Below, piece after piece: positions 6,890 to 14,011 of a DNA stretch of 19,057 nucleotides; positions within the stretch are counted from its first letter, which is position 1; each line of letters starts with the position of its first letter. A model generated the notes under the pieces. It made no database searches. It saw only the letters and a list, made by a program, of their open reading frames with translations, and was not told where the DNA came from. Position numbers and translations under genes: made by a program. This stretch comes from Methanosarcinaceae archaeon (GTDB lineage Archaea > Halobacteriota > Methanosarcinia > Methanosarcinales > Methanosarcinaceae): the NCBI GenBank assembly GCA_020793555.1, contig DQIO01000313.1, positions 1 through 19,057 on the forward strand. Reading direction: 5' to 3'.

Positions 6890-8301
6890 TCATCAACCGC
6901 GAAGCAGAACTCGCTTTTTTAAACGAACGTTTATTAGAACATAAGCCCCAACTGCTTATTTTTTACGGTCGGCGCAGGGTTGGCAAGACTCATTTATTGG
7001 CAAAGTTCATGGAAAGCAAACCGCAAACGCCATCTATTTACTTCCTTGCAGGGAAAAAACGATGGAATGACAACATCAAAGAACTTCAATCAAAAATGGC
7101 TGAAATGGTTGATGAGCCATTGTTTTCAACCGCAGAATTCACCGATTATATTGAACTTTTCAGGGAATTTTCAAAAAGGTTCAAGGAACAAATTTTAATT
7201 GTCATTGATGAATTCCCATACCTCCATGATTCAAAAAGAGATATTGAATCAATGTTCCAGAAGATATATGATGAGATCATATCAGAATCTGAAATAACTC
7301 TGATACTGTGCGGTTCAAGTGTCTCAATGATGGAATCACTGCTCGGATACAAGAGTCCGCTCTATGGCAGGCGTACCGGGCAGTGGTTGGTTGAACCGCT
7401 TCGCTTCAGGGATGTCTGCAAGTTTTTCCCAAAATACGACATACAGGGCTGTATTGAGACGTATGCTGTACTCGGGGGGATACCATTCTATCTTTCTATG
7501 TTCAATGACCGTAATAGTGTTTTGAAGAATATAGAAAACATGCTGCTCAGTAAAGGTTCGGTATTGCAAAGGGAACCCGAATTCTTATTGATGGAACAAG
7601 TGCGAGAGCCAAGGAACTATTTTCTCATATTGAAGGCAATCGCATTTGGAAATACAAGATCATCTGAGATAATTAGCACAACCGGACTCGATAAGTCTGT
7701 AGTTTCAAGGTACATAGATGTCTTGCATAATCTCAGGATCGTTAAAAGATCCACGCCGGTCACAATCAAAAAAGAAAATGTGCGGGATATTCGATATTAT
7801 CTGGAAGATAACCTGTTTAATTTTTGGTTTAAATTCATCTATCCAAACGAAGCACAGATAGAATATGGCAATACAGATGCCCTGATCCAGACCATAAAGT
7901 CACAATTGGATGTCCATACGAGTTTTGTTTTTGAAGACATTTCGCGAGAATTCCTGTACGAGATCATGGATGATCTGCCATTTAGGTTTGAGAGAATTGG
8001 CAAGTGGTGGCACAAGGACAATGAGATCGACCTTGTGGCATTCAACGAAGGATCAAGAGATATCATGTTTGTTGAATGCAAATGGAAAAACAGGAAGATA
8101 GGTGTGGATGTTATTGAAAAATTGATCAATAAAGTAAAATATGTTGATTGGAAAAACAACGACCGACATGAATATTTCTGTATAATCTCAAAGAATGGAT
8201 TAACAAAAAATGCAAAGCAGTTTGCAAAAGAAAATGGCGTTTTAAGTTTTGATATGCAGGATATGAAGAAAGTCTTTAGTGTTGATGATAGTGAAGTTTA
8301 G
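6877..8301 (+). CDS. Archaeal-family AAA ATPase with DUF234-like C-terminal domain
   Basis: The 474-residue protein has an N-terminal P-loop ATPase of the archaeal ATPase family: Walker A GRRRVGKT at 31-38, Walker B ILIVIDEF at 106-113, sensor-like LILCGSS at 142-148, and the family motif SPLYGRRTGQW at 160-170. A winged-helix segment follows at about 250-290. The C-terminal DUF234 region has a PD-(D/E)xK-like pattern (NEIDLVAFNE at 382-391; FVECKWK at 398-404). These lineage-expanded STAND-like ATPases have no established function; DNA or nuclease roles are inferred. The ATG at 6877 lies inside a palindrome, and the message appears leaderless. A decayed, internally deleted second copy is at 9018-9154, and another copy of the start palindrome lies at 10822. 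Length and domains are complete, so this copy is probably functional. Confidence 0.88.
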   Translation: MLQQFINREAELAFLNERLLEHKPQLLIFYGRRRVGKTHLLAKFMESKPQTPSIYFLAGKKRWNDNIKELQSKMAEMVDEPLFSTAEFTDYIELFREFSKRFKEQILIVIDEFPYLHDSKRDIESMFQKIYDEIISESEITLILCGSSVSMMESLLGYKSPLYGRRTGQWLVEPLRFRDVCKFFPKYDIQGCIETYAVLGGIPFYLSMFNDRNSVLKNIENMLLSKGSVLQREPEFLLMEQVREPRNYFLILKAIAFGNTRSSEIISTTGLDKSVVSRYIDVLHNLRIVKRSTPVTIKKENVRDIRYYLEDNLFNFWFKFIYPNEAQIEYGNTDALIQTIKSQLDVHTSFVFEDISREFLYEIMDDLPFRFERIGKWWHKDNEIDLVAFNEGSRDIMFVECKWKNRKIGVDVIEKLINKVKYVDWKNNDRHEYFCIISKNGLTKNAKQFAKENGVLSFDMQDMKKVFSVDDSEV

Positions 8302-8447
8302 AGTTGTGCCATATTTATCCATGCCCTTAATAATCGACACTCGGACGTTGAAGAGACACTATTCGCAATATTATTATATAGGCAGATACAAAAAACAGAA
8401 ACGAATCGGAAATAAGAATTGTTAATTGAGTGGATATGTGTGATTAA

Positions 8448-8972
8448 ATGATTAACATCGGTTTATTTTATCGACAGCTAGAAGCGATGGTCTATTTAAA
8501 ATCAATACTTTTGTTTATGGTTGCCGTCTTTGTTATTGGGACGATCGGCCGGCTGGTTAATAAATATTTAAGCACTACAAATTTACCTAAAGATGTACAG
8601 AACATCTTGAGGAGATGCATCGTGTATGTATTATGGTACATTGTTTTAATATATATTATTGAGTTACTGGATATAAAAGAAATTTTACTACCCCTCCTAG
8701 GCACTTCAATTTTGATTGGTGCTGCCGTTGCCCTGGCCATCAAAGACACCTTATCCGATGCAGTGGCAGGTTTGTTCCTTCTATTTGATAAACACTTTAA
8801 TATTGGTGACCAAATCGAGACGATGAAGTATAAAGGTGAGATCATCAATGTCACACTCAGAAAAACACGTATAATTACAAGCGACGGAACAATAGTTGTG
8901 TTACCAAATAGAAAAATTGATTCGTCCGGATGGCAGTTGTATAAAAAAACAGATCAGATGGATAAAAAATGA
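8448..8972 (+). CDS. Minimal MscS-type mechanosensitive channel
   Basis: A 174-residue membrane protein. Predicted membrane segments are at about 17-37, 56-76 and 78-113. The last carries the glycine/alanine pore helix LLGTSILIGAAVALAIKDTLSDAVAGLFLLFD characteristic of MscS TM3. It is followed by the beta-domain signature FNIGDQIE and YKGEIINVTLRKTRIITSDG and VVLPNRKI. The large C-terminal alpha/beta domain of E. coli MscS (286 aa) is missing and the protein ends about 17 residues after the PNRKI motif. Short forms like this occur in methanogens, so it may be complete rather than truncated. Start uncertain: ATG 8448 has only a weak ribosome site, and ATG 8487 (residue 14) is an alternative. 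A TATA-like 'ttatata' lies at 8373-8380. Role: release of solutes on hypo-osmotic shock. Confidence 0.8.
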   Translation: MINIGLFYRQLEAMVYLKSILLFMVAVFVIGTIGRLVNKYLSTTNLPKDVQNILRRCIVYVLWYIVLIYIIELLDIKEILLPLLGTSILIGAAVALAIKDTLSDAVAGLFLLFDKHFNIGDQIETMKYKGEIINVTLRKTRIITSDGTIVVLPNRKIDSSGWQLYKKTDQMDKK

Positions 8973-9017
8973 AACTATATATGCCGAATTTTGATTAAGC
9001 ATAGTGTGCTTGATCCA

Positions 9018-9154
9018 TTGACAATGGCGGAGTTCATGAAAAGTAAACCGCAATCGCTATCGATTTACGTCCTTGCAGGGAAAAACGATGTAAAAACAGC
9101 AATCGGCATGAATATTTCTGCATTATTTCAAAGAATGGATTAACAAAAAATGCA
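9018..9154 (+). pseudogene. Internally deleted remnant of an archaeal ATPase gene
   Basis: Bases 9024-9090 match the ATPase gene at about 6995-7065 (agttcatgaaaagtaaaccg... cttgcagggaaaaacgatg), encoding FMxSKPQ...YFLAGK. Bases 9095-9154 then match 8160-8215 (catgaatatttctg... aagaatggattaacaaaaaa), encoding HEYF...SKNGLTKNA. About 1.1 kb of the gene between these blocks is missing and the joint falls in an A-rich stretch. Both blocks carry many substitutions, so this is a diverged paralogue that decayed, not a recent copy. Confidence 0.8.
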
Positions 9155-9310
9155 GTGTTAACGACGATCAAGAATCCCCTCTATAAGAACATATATCCGT
9201 TTGGTGACGCCCGTGCTAATGTTTCTTTGAATCTCAGTGTCAATGTTGACTACACCACATTGTCAGCAACATTTAATGATGCAATGAACACGATCTCAAG
9301 GTATACGTGA
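9155..9310 (+). pseudogene. C-terminal fragment of a probable exported protein
   Basis: Fifty-one codons, ending at TGA 9308-9310, read VLTTIKNPLYKNIYPFGDAR then ANVSLNLSVNVDYTTLSATF and NDAMNTISRYT. The alternating beta-type pattern and two N-glycosylation sequons suggest the end of an extracellular or S-layer-associated protein. The fragment begins exactly where the ATPase remnant ends, in frame with it, and has no start or ribosome site of its own. Family not recognised. Confidence 0.4.
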
Positions 9311-9550
9311 GGAGATTTATCATTCAGGTAAACTAACTACCAATGACTACCAAATTGGTAGAAAATGCATGCATTATTTTGATAAAAAGGGTATTTAGCA
9401 AATATTTGTCATATCATTTTGATAATCGAATATAAATTTATTTTTAATCTTGATTTTTTCCTATAGTTTGAATGAAGTTTCAAATTACAAACAAACTAAA
9501 TGATTGACCTACCAAACTTAATCAAGATACAAAACACAATTCAAAAAACC
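9311..9550. other. AT-rich spacer with a CTACCAA palindrome
   Basis: No gene is seen. 'ctaccaaattggtag' (9347-9361) is a palindrome around one central base, preceded by another half-site 'ctaccaa' at 9338-9344. The rest is very AT-rich and separates plus-strand and minus-strand remnants. Confidence 0.4.
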
Positions 9551-9973
9551 CTATGTAGAGCACTTAAAATTCACATCGATTCCCAAAATATCCTCTGCGC
9601 CGCCTGCGACATCACACGCGATCTCCGCGCACCCAATAGCTGCACTCCATTTCCCAAGCATATGACAATTGACGCCAAGGTGGGCATTGACCTTATCCAC
9701 CACATAATCAACTTCCCCGACCGAACCTGCAAGGAATATCTCCCCATCACAACCATAGTCTTTGAGCAATACTTCAATACTCGCAATCTCCATTGCAGCG
9801 AACAGGGCGATAGTATCAAGCGCAAGCAGTGCACTTTCTTCACCTCTTGCCGCGCCTTCAAGAAGTTTTTCCCTGCCTGCATACGAGGTGTGCTTCAAAA
9901 CCCCTGCATGTATGAAAGCCTCGTTAGCAGTACAAGTCCCTGCATCAACATCCCGAATAGCCTGCAGGTCAAG
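9551..9973 (-). pseudogene. Methanogenesis marker protein 12, C-terminal fragment
   Basis: The minus-strand frame is open from 9973 to the TGA at 9551, giving 140 residues: LDLQAIRDVDAGTCTANEAF ... GREKLLEGAARGEESALLAL ... DGEIFLAGSVGEVDYV ... LGKWSAAIGCAEIA ... ILGIDVNFKCST. This is the C-terminal portion of the ASKHA-fold 'methanogenesis marker 12' family, encoded almost only in methanogens and ANME archaea. The family is about 320 residues, so over half is missing. An in-frame TAG (9974-9976) directly precedes the fragment and the TauE gene's stop lies at 9980, so the break falls between the two. An internal ATG at 9898 could start only 115 residues. Broken gene; an intact copy is expected elsewhere. 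Confidence 0.75.
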
Positions 9974-9979
9974 CTAAGT

Positions 9980-10753
9980 TCAAACTAAATTACACATGAT
10001 CAAGAAACTCACAAATATCAACATAAAAGAAATGTAGATCCTCAACCACTTAGCGTTTATATTTTTGATAACTCTTGGACCCAACTGTCCACCGATAACA
10101 ACCGAAGGTACTACAAATATCATAATATCAAGCAATTGAGACCAATTCTCGATCAATGCTCCAATGAAAATCGGATTCATTCGAGTCAATGCCGCTACAA
10201 TATCCACAATGAAAATAACCACTACGGTTGAACCTATTACCTCGGAAGGATGCTTTATCTTTTCATGATCCCAGATACATGGCACGATTACTTTGCCCAG
10301 CCCCGTAGCGATCAATCCTTTAAGGAATCCGGCTGCAAAGCCCAGTTCCCAGAATATCCGGCTGTGTTTTTGCGGCTCTTTCTTTGATGAAAGAGTTGTG
10401 ATAAGCAAGTAGGTCCCATAAACAAACACAAAAAATCCGAATATCATTACAAGGATGTTACCCTCGATATAAGCTGTCAAGATCGAACCGATGACAGCAC
10501 CTGGAATTGTAGCGATCAGATATTTCTTGACAATATACCAATTGACTGTGTGCTGGTAAAGATTTCTAACAACACCGCTTCCAAATCCGAATACCATTGT
10601 CAAAAGTGCCAGCCAAAAACTGATCAAAGGGTCAAGTTTGAGTATGAACAGGTAAACGGGTATCCAGAAATTCGCCCCTGAAATTCCGGCAGACATTGCC
10701 ATTGCTGATATGATGATGCCAAGTGGGAAAAGATACCAGTATGTGATGTCCAT
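9980..10753 (-). CDS. TauE/SafE-family membrane transporter
   Basis: The 257-residue protein is strongly hydrophobic with about 7-8 predicted membrane segments and the TauE/SafE duplication. The N-terminal repeat has SAGISGANFWIPVYLFILKL and the second has GFAAGFLKGLIATGLGKVIV, the glycine-rich loops typical of this family (formerly DUF81). Members export sulfite, sulfoacetate or other small organosulfur anions; the substrate here is unknown. No Shine-Dalgarno sequence is present. A TATA box at 10778-10783 is centred 27 nt before the ATG, implying a leaderless message. Its 3' end abuts the truncated marker-12 fragment in the same orientation. Confidence 0.85.
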   Translation of the reverse strand: MDITYWYLFPLGIIISAMAMSAGISGANFWIPVYLFILKLDPLISFWLALLTMVFGFGSGVVRNLYQHTVNWYIVKKYLIATIPGAVIGSILTAYIEGNILVMIFGFFVFVYGTYLLITTLSSKKEPQKHSRIFWELGFAAGFLKGLIATGLGKVIVPCIWDHEKIKHPSEVIGSTVVVIFIVDIVAALTRMNPIFIGALIENWSQLLDIMIFVVPSVVIGGQLGPRVIKNINAKWLRIYISFMLIFVSFLIMCNLV

Positions 10754-10777
10754 AGTCTTTTAAGAGAAGGTTTAGGG

Positions 10778-10783
10778 TATATA
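10778..10783 (-). promoter_or_regulatory. TATA box for leaderless TauE-family gene
   Basis: Minus-strand 'ctatatacc' centred 27 nt upstream of the ATG at 10753. This is the archaeal TATA-to-start distance, so the transcript should begin at or next to the start codon. Confidence 0.5.
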
Positions 10784-10821
10784 GTGGTTTTTATTTTAGG
10801 TGGCTTGATGTCCTTTTGCGC

Positions 10822-10860
10822 ATAGTTGCAACACGATTAGTATAATCATGTTGCAACAAT
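10822..10860 (+). promoter_or_regulatory. Second copy of the ATPase-start palindrome
   Basis: All 39 bases are identical to 6851-6889, including both 15-bp arms (10825-10839 and 10843-10857) and the ATG-TTG-CAA-CAA that encodes MLQQ in the ATPase. Here the frame continues only as MLQQYGYWVRVTL... to a TGA at 10931-10933, so no ATPase follows. It lies between the divergent TauE gene (start 10753) and the winged-helix ORF (from 10861). Confidence 0.8.
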
Positions 10861-11106
10861 ATGGGTATTGGGTTAGAGTTACACTTATATCGCAAAAAAA
10901 CAACAAATACCAAGGAGAAAACTATAGCTGACAATGAACAAAAAGTAATAGATGCTATAAAAGAAGCAGGGGAACCACTAAGAAGCGGTGACATTGCAGA
11001 CCGTATAGGTATAGACAAAAAGGAAATCGGGAAGATCATAAATGCCCTTAAGAAGAAGGGACAGGTATCATCTCCAAAGAGATGCTACTACGCACCGCCT
11101 GAATGA
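10861..11106 (+). CDS. Small winged-helix DNA-binding protein, start codon uncertain
   Basis: The conserved part, NEQKVIDAIKEAGEPLRSGD then IADRIGIDKKEIGKIINALK and KKGQVSSPKRCYYAPPE, is a complete winged-helix fold of a type common in methanogen genomes as ~60-residue proteins. The only canonical in-frame start is ATG 10861, which directly abuts the palindrome and adds 21 atypical residues with no ribosome site. A perfect AAGGAG (10912-10917) instead lies 6 nt before an ATA codon (10924) followed by GCT-GAC-AAT, exactly where the normal 'M-A-D-N-E' start is expected. Either AUA initiates or an ATG was mutated. The stop overlaps the ribosome site of the next ORF. It may bind the adjacent palindrome, but nothing shows this. 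Confidence 0.7.
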   Translation: MGIGLELHLYRKKTTNTKEKTIADNEQKVIDAIKEAGEPLRSGDIADRIGIDKKEIGKIINALKKKGQVSSPKRCYYAPPE

Positions 11107-11116
11107 AGGTCATACA

Positions 11117-11251
11117 ATGGCATGGAAGAAGCCAAACAAAGAATTGACCGAGTTTCTTGAGGAAAAGATGGCATCATTTGATTGCCAGAAAAAGATGATG
11201 AAAAAAAGTCAAGATTCAAGGATAATGTGCGTGATTAAAATTGGCAGCTAA
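11117..11251 (+). pseudogene. TfoX N-terminal-domain-like protein, shortened
   Basis: The ATG at 11117 has GAAGGT as its ribosome site, overlapping the end of the winged-helix ORF. MAWKKPNKELTEFLEEKMAS then FDCQKKMM is the start of small TfoX/Sxy N-terminal-domain proteins, in which 'KKMFG-x-P-x-YFV-x-N-x-MFAG' follows. Here the sequence leaves the family after KKMM and ends after 16 unrelated residues (KKSQDSRIMCVIKIGS). This looks like an internal deletion or joined ends, giving a 44-residue product instead of ~100. The family call is from memory. Confidence 0.4.
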
Positions 11252-11342
11252 ACAAATACGAAAAATCAAAATACTCAGCATCCATCTGATACCTTTCGGA
11301 TTTCAATCCTGAGTTGTGACCACCTCCATCCAACCCAAAATT

Positions 11343-11350
11343 ACTATATA
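11343..11350 (+). promoter_or_regulatory. TATA box for guaAB-raSEA
   Basis: 'actatata' lies 57-64 nt before the guaAB ATG. A start about 25 nt downstream would leave a leader of ~35 nt that includes the AGGAG at 11393-11397. Confidence 0.5.
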
Positions 11351-11406
11351 CAAACCCCCATACTACCATACATAAAACACAGAACACAAAACAGGAGTTC
11401 ATTCCA

Positions 11407-12321
11407 ATGGTAAAAGTCCAAAAATTCATACCTAAAAGCATAGAGCGGATAAAAAAAGAAGCTCAGGGAAAGACCATAATCGCACTTTCGGGCGGGGTTG
11501 ACAGTTCAGTTTGTGCAGTGCTTGCAAACCGTGCAATTGGTGACAAATTGACACCAATATACATTGACACAGGCCTGATGAGAAAAGGTGAAACAGAGCG
11601 TATAAAGGAGTTATTCTCTTACATGAACCTTCAGGTGGTCGATGCAAAAGACATGTTCATGGAAGCCTTGAAGGGTCTTGAAGATCCCGAAGAAAAGCGA
11701 ATGGCTGTAGGTGAGGCATTCATACGTGCCTTCGAAAAGGAAGCACGACTGCTTGAAGCCGAATACCTGATACAGGGCACCATATACCCTGACAGGATCG
11801 AATCCGAAGGCGGGATTAAATCACACCACAACGTTGGTGGGTTGCCATCAGTAATTGATTTTAAAGCAATTGTCGAGCCTATCGATGACCTGTACAAGGA
11901 CGAGGTTCGAGAAGTCGCACGTGCACTCAACCTTCCCCATGAGATCAGCGAACGCATGCCGTTCCCGGGTCCAGGTCTTTCAGTCCGCATCATTGGTGAG
12001 GTAACTGAAGAGAAGGTTGAGGTTGTTCGGGCGGCAAATGCCATCGTTGAAGAAGAACTGCTTAAAAAATTCCAGCCATGGCAGACCTTTGCCGCAATAC
12101 TCGGGAAAGGCACAGGTGTCAAAGGTGACCAGAGGATACACGGCTGGATAGTTGCCATTCGCGCCGTAGGTTCAAGGGACGGCATGACTGCCGAAGCATC
12201 GGAACTCCCATGGTATGCACTTCGTCAGATCGAATCACGCATTACAGGCGAGATACCATCGGTTGCAAGGGTTGTCTATGACATAACTCCAAAGCCGCCG
12301 GCAACCATTGAATTCGAATGA
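11407..12321 (+). CDS. guaAB: GMP synthase (glutamine-hydrolysing) subunit B, ATP-pyrophosphatase
   Basis: The 304-residue protein is the synthetase subunit of the two-subunit archaeal GMP synthase. It adenylates XMP and replaces the adenylate with ammonia delivered by the separate glutaminase subunit GuaAA. The PP-loop SGGVDSS is at residues 28-34. The family motifs [50 protein letters not shown] and the C-terminal dimerisation segment ending in [13 protein letters not shown] are all intact, and length is normal. AGGAG precedes the ATG by 9 nt, and a TATA box lies at 11343. Its last codons overlap the start of the radical SAM gene, suggesting translational coupling. It is the best-conserved gene in the window. 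Confidence 0.95.
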   Translation: MVKVQKFIPKSIERIKKEAQGKTIIALSGGVDSSVCAVLANRAIGDKLTPIYIDTGLMRKGETERIKELFSYMNLQVVDAKDMFMEALKGLEDPEEKRMAVGEAFIRAFEKEARLLEAEYLIQGTIYPDRIESEGGIKSHHNVGGLPSVIDFKAIVEPIDDLYKDEVREVARALNLPHEISERMPFPGPGLSVRIIGEVTEEKVEVVRAANAIVEEELLKKFQPWQTFAAILGKGTGVKGDQRIHGWIVAIRAVGSRDGMTAEASELPWYALRQIESRITGEIPSVARVVYDITPKPPATIEFE

Positions 12322-13378
12322 GTTTGAGTATGCACAGATGACACTCAACAAAGCAGTAGCAGACATCCGGGCACGCCAGCGTATCAAACCCTCAGCGCTC
12401 GACAGACCGTCAGCGGTATGGACAGGTGTTGACCTTCTCGATGGACGGGAAATAAAAACACTTACCATCATCTTCAAAACATCAGGCTGCCGATGGGGAC
12501 AGGCAGGCGGCTGTACCATGTGCGGTTTCGTATACGACAGCGCTACAGAACCACCATCTCCTGCCGACCTTGAAACACAACTCGACAGGGCGCTCAACAA
12601 AGCAGGCGACATGGACGAGTTCATGCTCAAGATATTCACATCAGGCAGCTTTTTTGATGAGCGCGAGATATCACCGCAGGTTCGGCAAAGTATCCTGCGC
12701 CGGCTTGCAGACGATGAGCGCATCCCAAAAGTGCTTGCTGAAACACGCCCCGAATATGTGACCGATGAGGTCATGGATGAATGCACAACCATACTTGGCG
12801 ACACGAAATTCGAGATCGCTGTCGGACTTGAGACAAGTTCCGACATAATACGAAAAGATTCTATTAACAAAGGTTTCACATTCGTGAATTTTGTCCGCGC
12901 ATCGGAAACCGCCAAAAAACACGGCGTAACCACAAAAACGTATCTTATGCTAAAACCCCCATTCCTCTCCGAAGGAGAGGCAATGGACGATATCATCCAA
13001 TCCGTAAACGATGCAGCACAATATTCAGACACCATATCCATCAACCTCTGCAATGTCCAGCGCGGCACATTTGTCGAATCACTATGGCAAAAGCAACAAT
13101 ACCGCCCTCCCTGGCTGTGGAGTATCGTGGAAATAATCAAAAAAGCAAAGCAGGTACATCCTGATATGCCAATCATGTCCGACCCTGTAGGCGCAGGCTC
13201 AAAACGCGGACCTCACAACTGCAAACAATGCAGCCATGATGTTGCAGACGCAATACGTAAATTCTCGATCACACAGGACGTTGGTGACTTTGATGAACTC
13301 ACATGTGACTGCAAAGAATTGTGGAAAAAAGTACTTGAACTGGATGATCTCACATATGGTTCAGCGATTATGGATTAG
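12308..13378 (+). CDS. raSEA: Archaeosine biosynthesis radical SAM protein RaSEA
   Basis: A 356-residue radical SAM enzyme. The cluster motif is [16 protein letters not shown] with Cys61, Cys69 and Cys72, a CX7CX2C spacing instead of the usual CX3CX2C, which is diagnostic of the TIGR01210/RaSEA group. [17 protein letters not shown] and LCNVQRGT follow. A C-terminal cysteine set (C305, C308, C333, C335) could bind zinc. RaSEA works with ArcS: ArcS attaches lysine to preQ0 in tRNA at position 15, and RaSEA cleaves it to leave the archaeosine amidine. The frame opens at TTG 12308, inside the last codons of guaAB. An ATG at 12338 (residue 11) is the alternative start, and the ATG overlapping the guaAB stop (12318) is in another frame and dies after seven codons. 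Translation is probably coupled to guaAB. Confidence 0.88.
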   Translation: MNSNEFEYAQMTLNKAVADIRARQRIKPSALDRPSAVWTGVDLLDGREIKTLTIIFKTSGCRWGQAGGCTMCGFVYDSATEPPSPADLETQLDRALNKAGDMDEFMLKIFTSGSFFDEREISPQVRQSILRRLADDERIPKVLAETRPEYVTDEVMDECTTILGDTKFEIAVGLETSSDIIRKDSINKGFTFVNFVRASETAKKHGVTTKTYLMLKPPFLSEGEAMDDIIQSVNDAAQYSDTISINLCNVQRGTFVESLWQKQQYRPPWLWSIVEIIKKAKQVHPDMPIMSDPVGAGSKRGPHNCKQCSHDVADAIRKFSITQDVGDFDELTCDCKELWKKVLELDDLTYGSAIMD

Positions 13379-13458
13379 GTCTAACTGGGTTGTACCCAAA
13401 ACATAAAAGTCAATGATAATTTTGTACTTGTTTAGGTAATTTTGATGCTGGGTCAATC

Positions 13459-13472
13459 CGCCGCATGCGGCG
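13459..13472. repeat. GC-rich perfect palindrome (hairpin family member 1)
   Basis: CGCCGCATGCGGCG stands out in an AT-rich spacer, 80 bp after raSEA. Similar hairpins occur at 13721 and 15509. It could be a transcript 3' structure or a dispersed REP-like repeat. Confidence 0.5.
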
Positions 13473-13552
13473 TCGGCACATATCATTTTATTAATTATGA
13501 GGGTCGGTTTTTGAATAACTATTTCGTGGCTCTGCGAGCGGATTTGCAATAA

Positions 13553-13634
13553 TCCATAGTATACTATGGATAAACAGCCAATTATCCATGGTATAATGGG
13601 GATAAATACCCAAATATCCATACTATACTATGGA
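13553..13634. repeat. Array of three 18-bp palindromes at exact 32-bp spacing
   Basis: Site 1 (13553-13570) TCCATAGTATACTATGGA is a perfect palindrome. Site 2 (13585-13602) TCCATGGTATAATGGGGA differs at four bases. Site 3 (13617-13634) TCCATACTATACTATGGA differs at one. Starts are 32 bp apart both times. The linkers after sites 1 and 2 are alike (TAAACAGCCAATTA, TAAATACCCAAATA), so the unit is a 32-bp direct repeat with an internal palindrome. The spacing is about three helical turns, suggesting one protein bound repeatedly to the same DNA face. No gene starts close downstream. Confidence 0.8.
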
Positions 13635-13720
13635 CAATGAAATTTTAGTGATATTTGTATAGATGTGGTTGGATGGCTGCGTAAATGTGATTGTTCTATT
13701 TGAAATTAAAAACAATGCGA

Positions 13721-13734
13721 CCGCCGTCAGGCGG
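13721..13734. repeat. GC-rich hairpin (family member 2)
   Basis: CCGCC-GTCA-GGCGG with a four-base loop. Like members 1 and 3 it is followed within ~20 bp by a 'actaa(a)tt' AT-rich stretch. Confidence 0.45.
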
Positions 13735-13980
13735 CATGTCCCATACATACTAAATTGAATAATCCAAATTGTTAGCAAAAAGTGTATGAGAAAAATCTCT
13801 CTTCGGTTAATTTAACTCGAACTATATGCTTATGAAACATATACCATTAAAAATTGTGGAATATGCTCTGAAGCGATTGAAAATTCGATGTGTATGTAGG
13901 GCAACGCCACGTTATGCGCGGGTGGTCGAATCATTTTTATCATGAACTAATTAAACACTCTGCGCCACGACGTTGCACTA

Positions 13981-14000
13981 ACTAAACAAAAATGTTTAGT
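13981..14000 (-). terminator. Hairpin after purB
   Basis: ACTAAACA-AAAA-TGTTTAGT forms an 8-bp perfect stem 12-31 nt downstream of the purB stop codon. It could end the purB transcript or protect its 3' end. There is no long T-run immediately after it on the minus strand apart from the loop. Confidence 0.4.
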
Positions 14001-14011
14001 CTATTGAAATT

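Larger units (their letters stand above)
13379..14011. other. Long intergenic region between convergent raSEA and purB
   Basis: Apart from the separately listed hairpins and palindrome array, I see no supported gene. A weak hairpin (tgggt-tgt-accca, 13387-13399) follows raSEA. A 37-codon frame at 13832-13945 (MKHIPLKIVEYALKRLKIRC...) starts shortly after 'actatatg' but lacks a ribosome site and any recognisable family. The block around 13880-13990 is unusually GC-rich for this spacer and unexplained. Confidence 0.5.

Noticed and set aside
9500..9988. 162-residue plus-strand frame
   Set aside because: It is the shadow of the marker-12 fragment, which is recognisable on the minus strand.
12235..13176. 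313-residue minus-strand frame opposite raSEA
   Set aside because: Serine- and cysteine-rich antisense product of a conserved radical SAM gene; no support.
13553..13634. Reading the 32-bp periodic array as a short CRISPR
   Set aside because: Repeats and spacers are not separable: the whole 32-bp unit is similar between copies, only about 2.6 units exist, and no cas gene is nearby.
13832..13945. 37-codon plus-strand frame in the raSEA-purB spacer
   Set aside because: No ribosome site, the TATA-like sequence is too close to the ATG, and no family resemblance.
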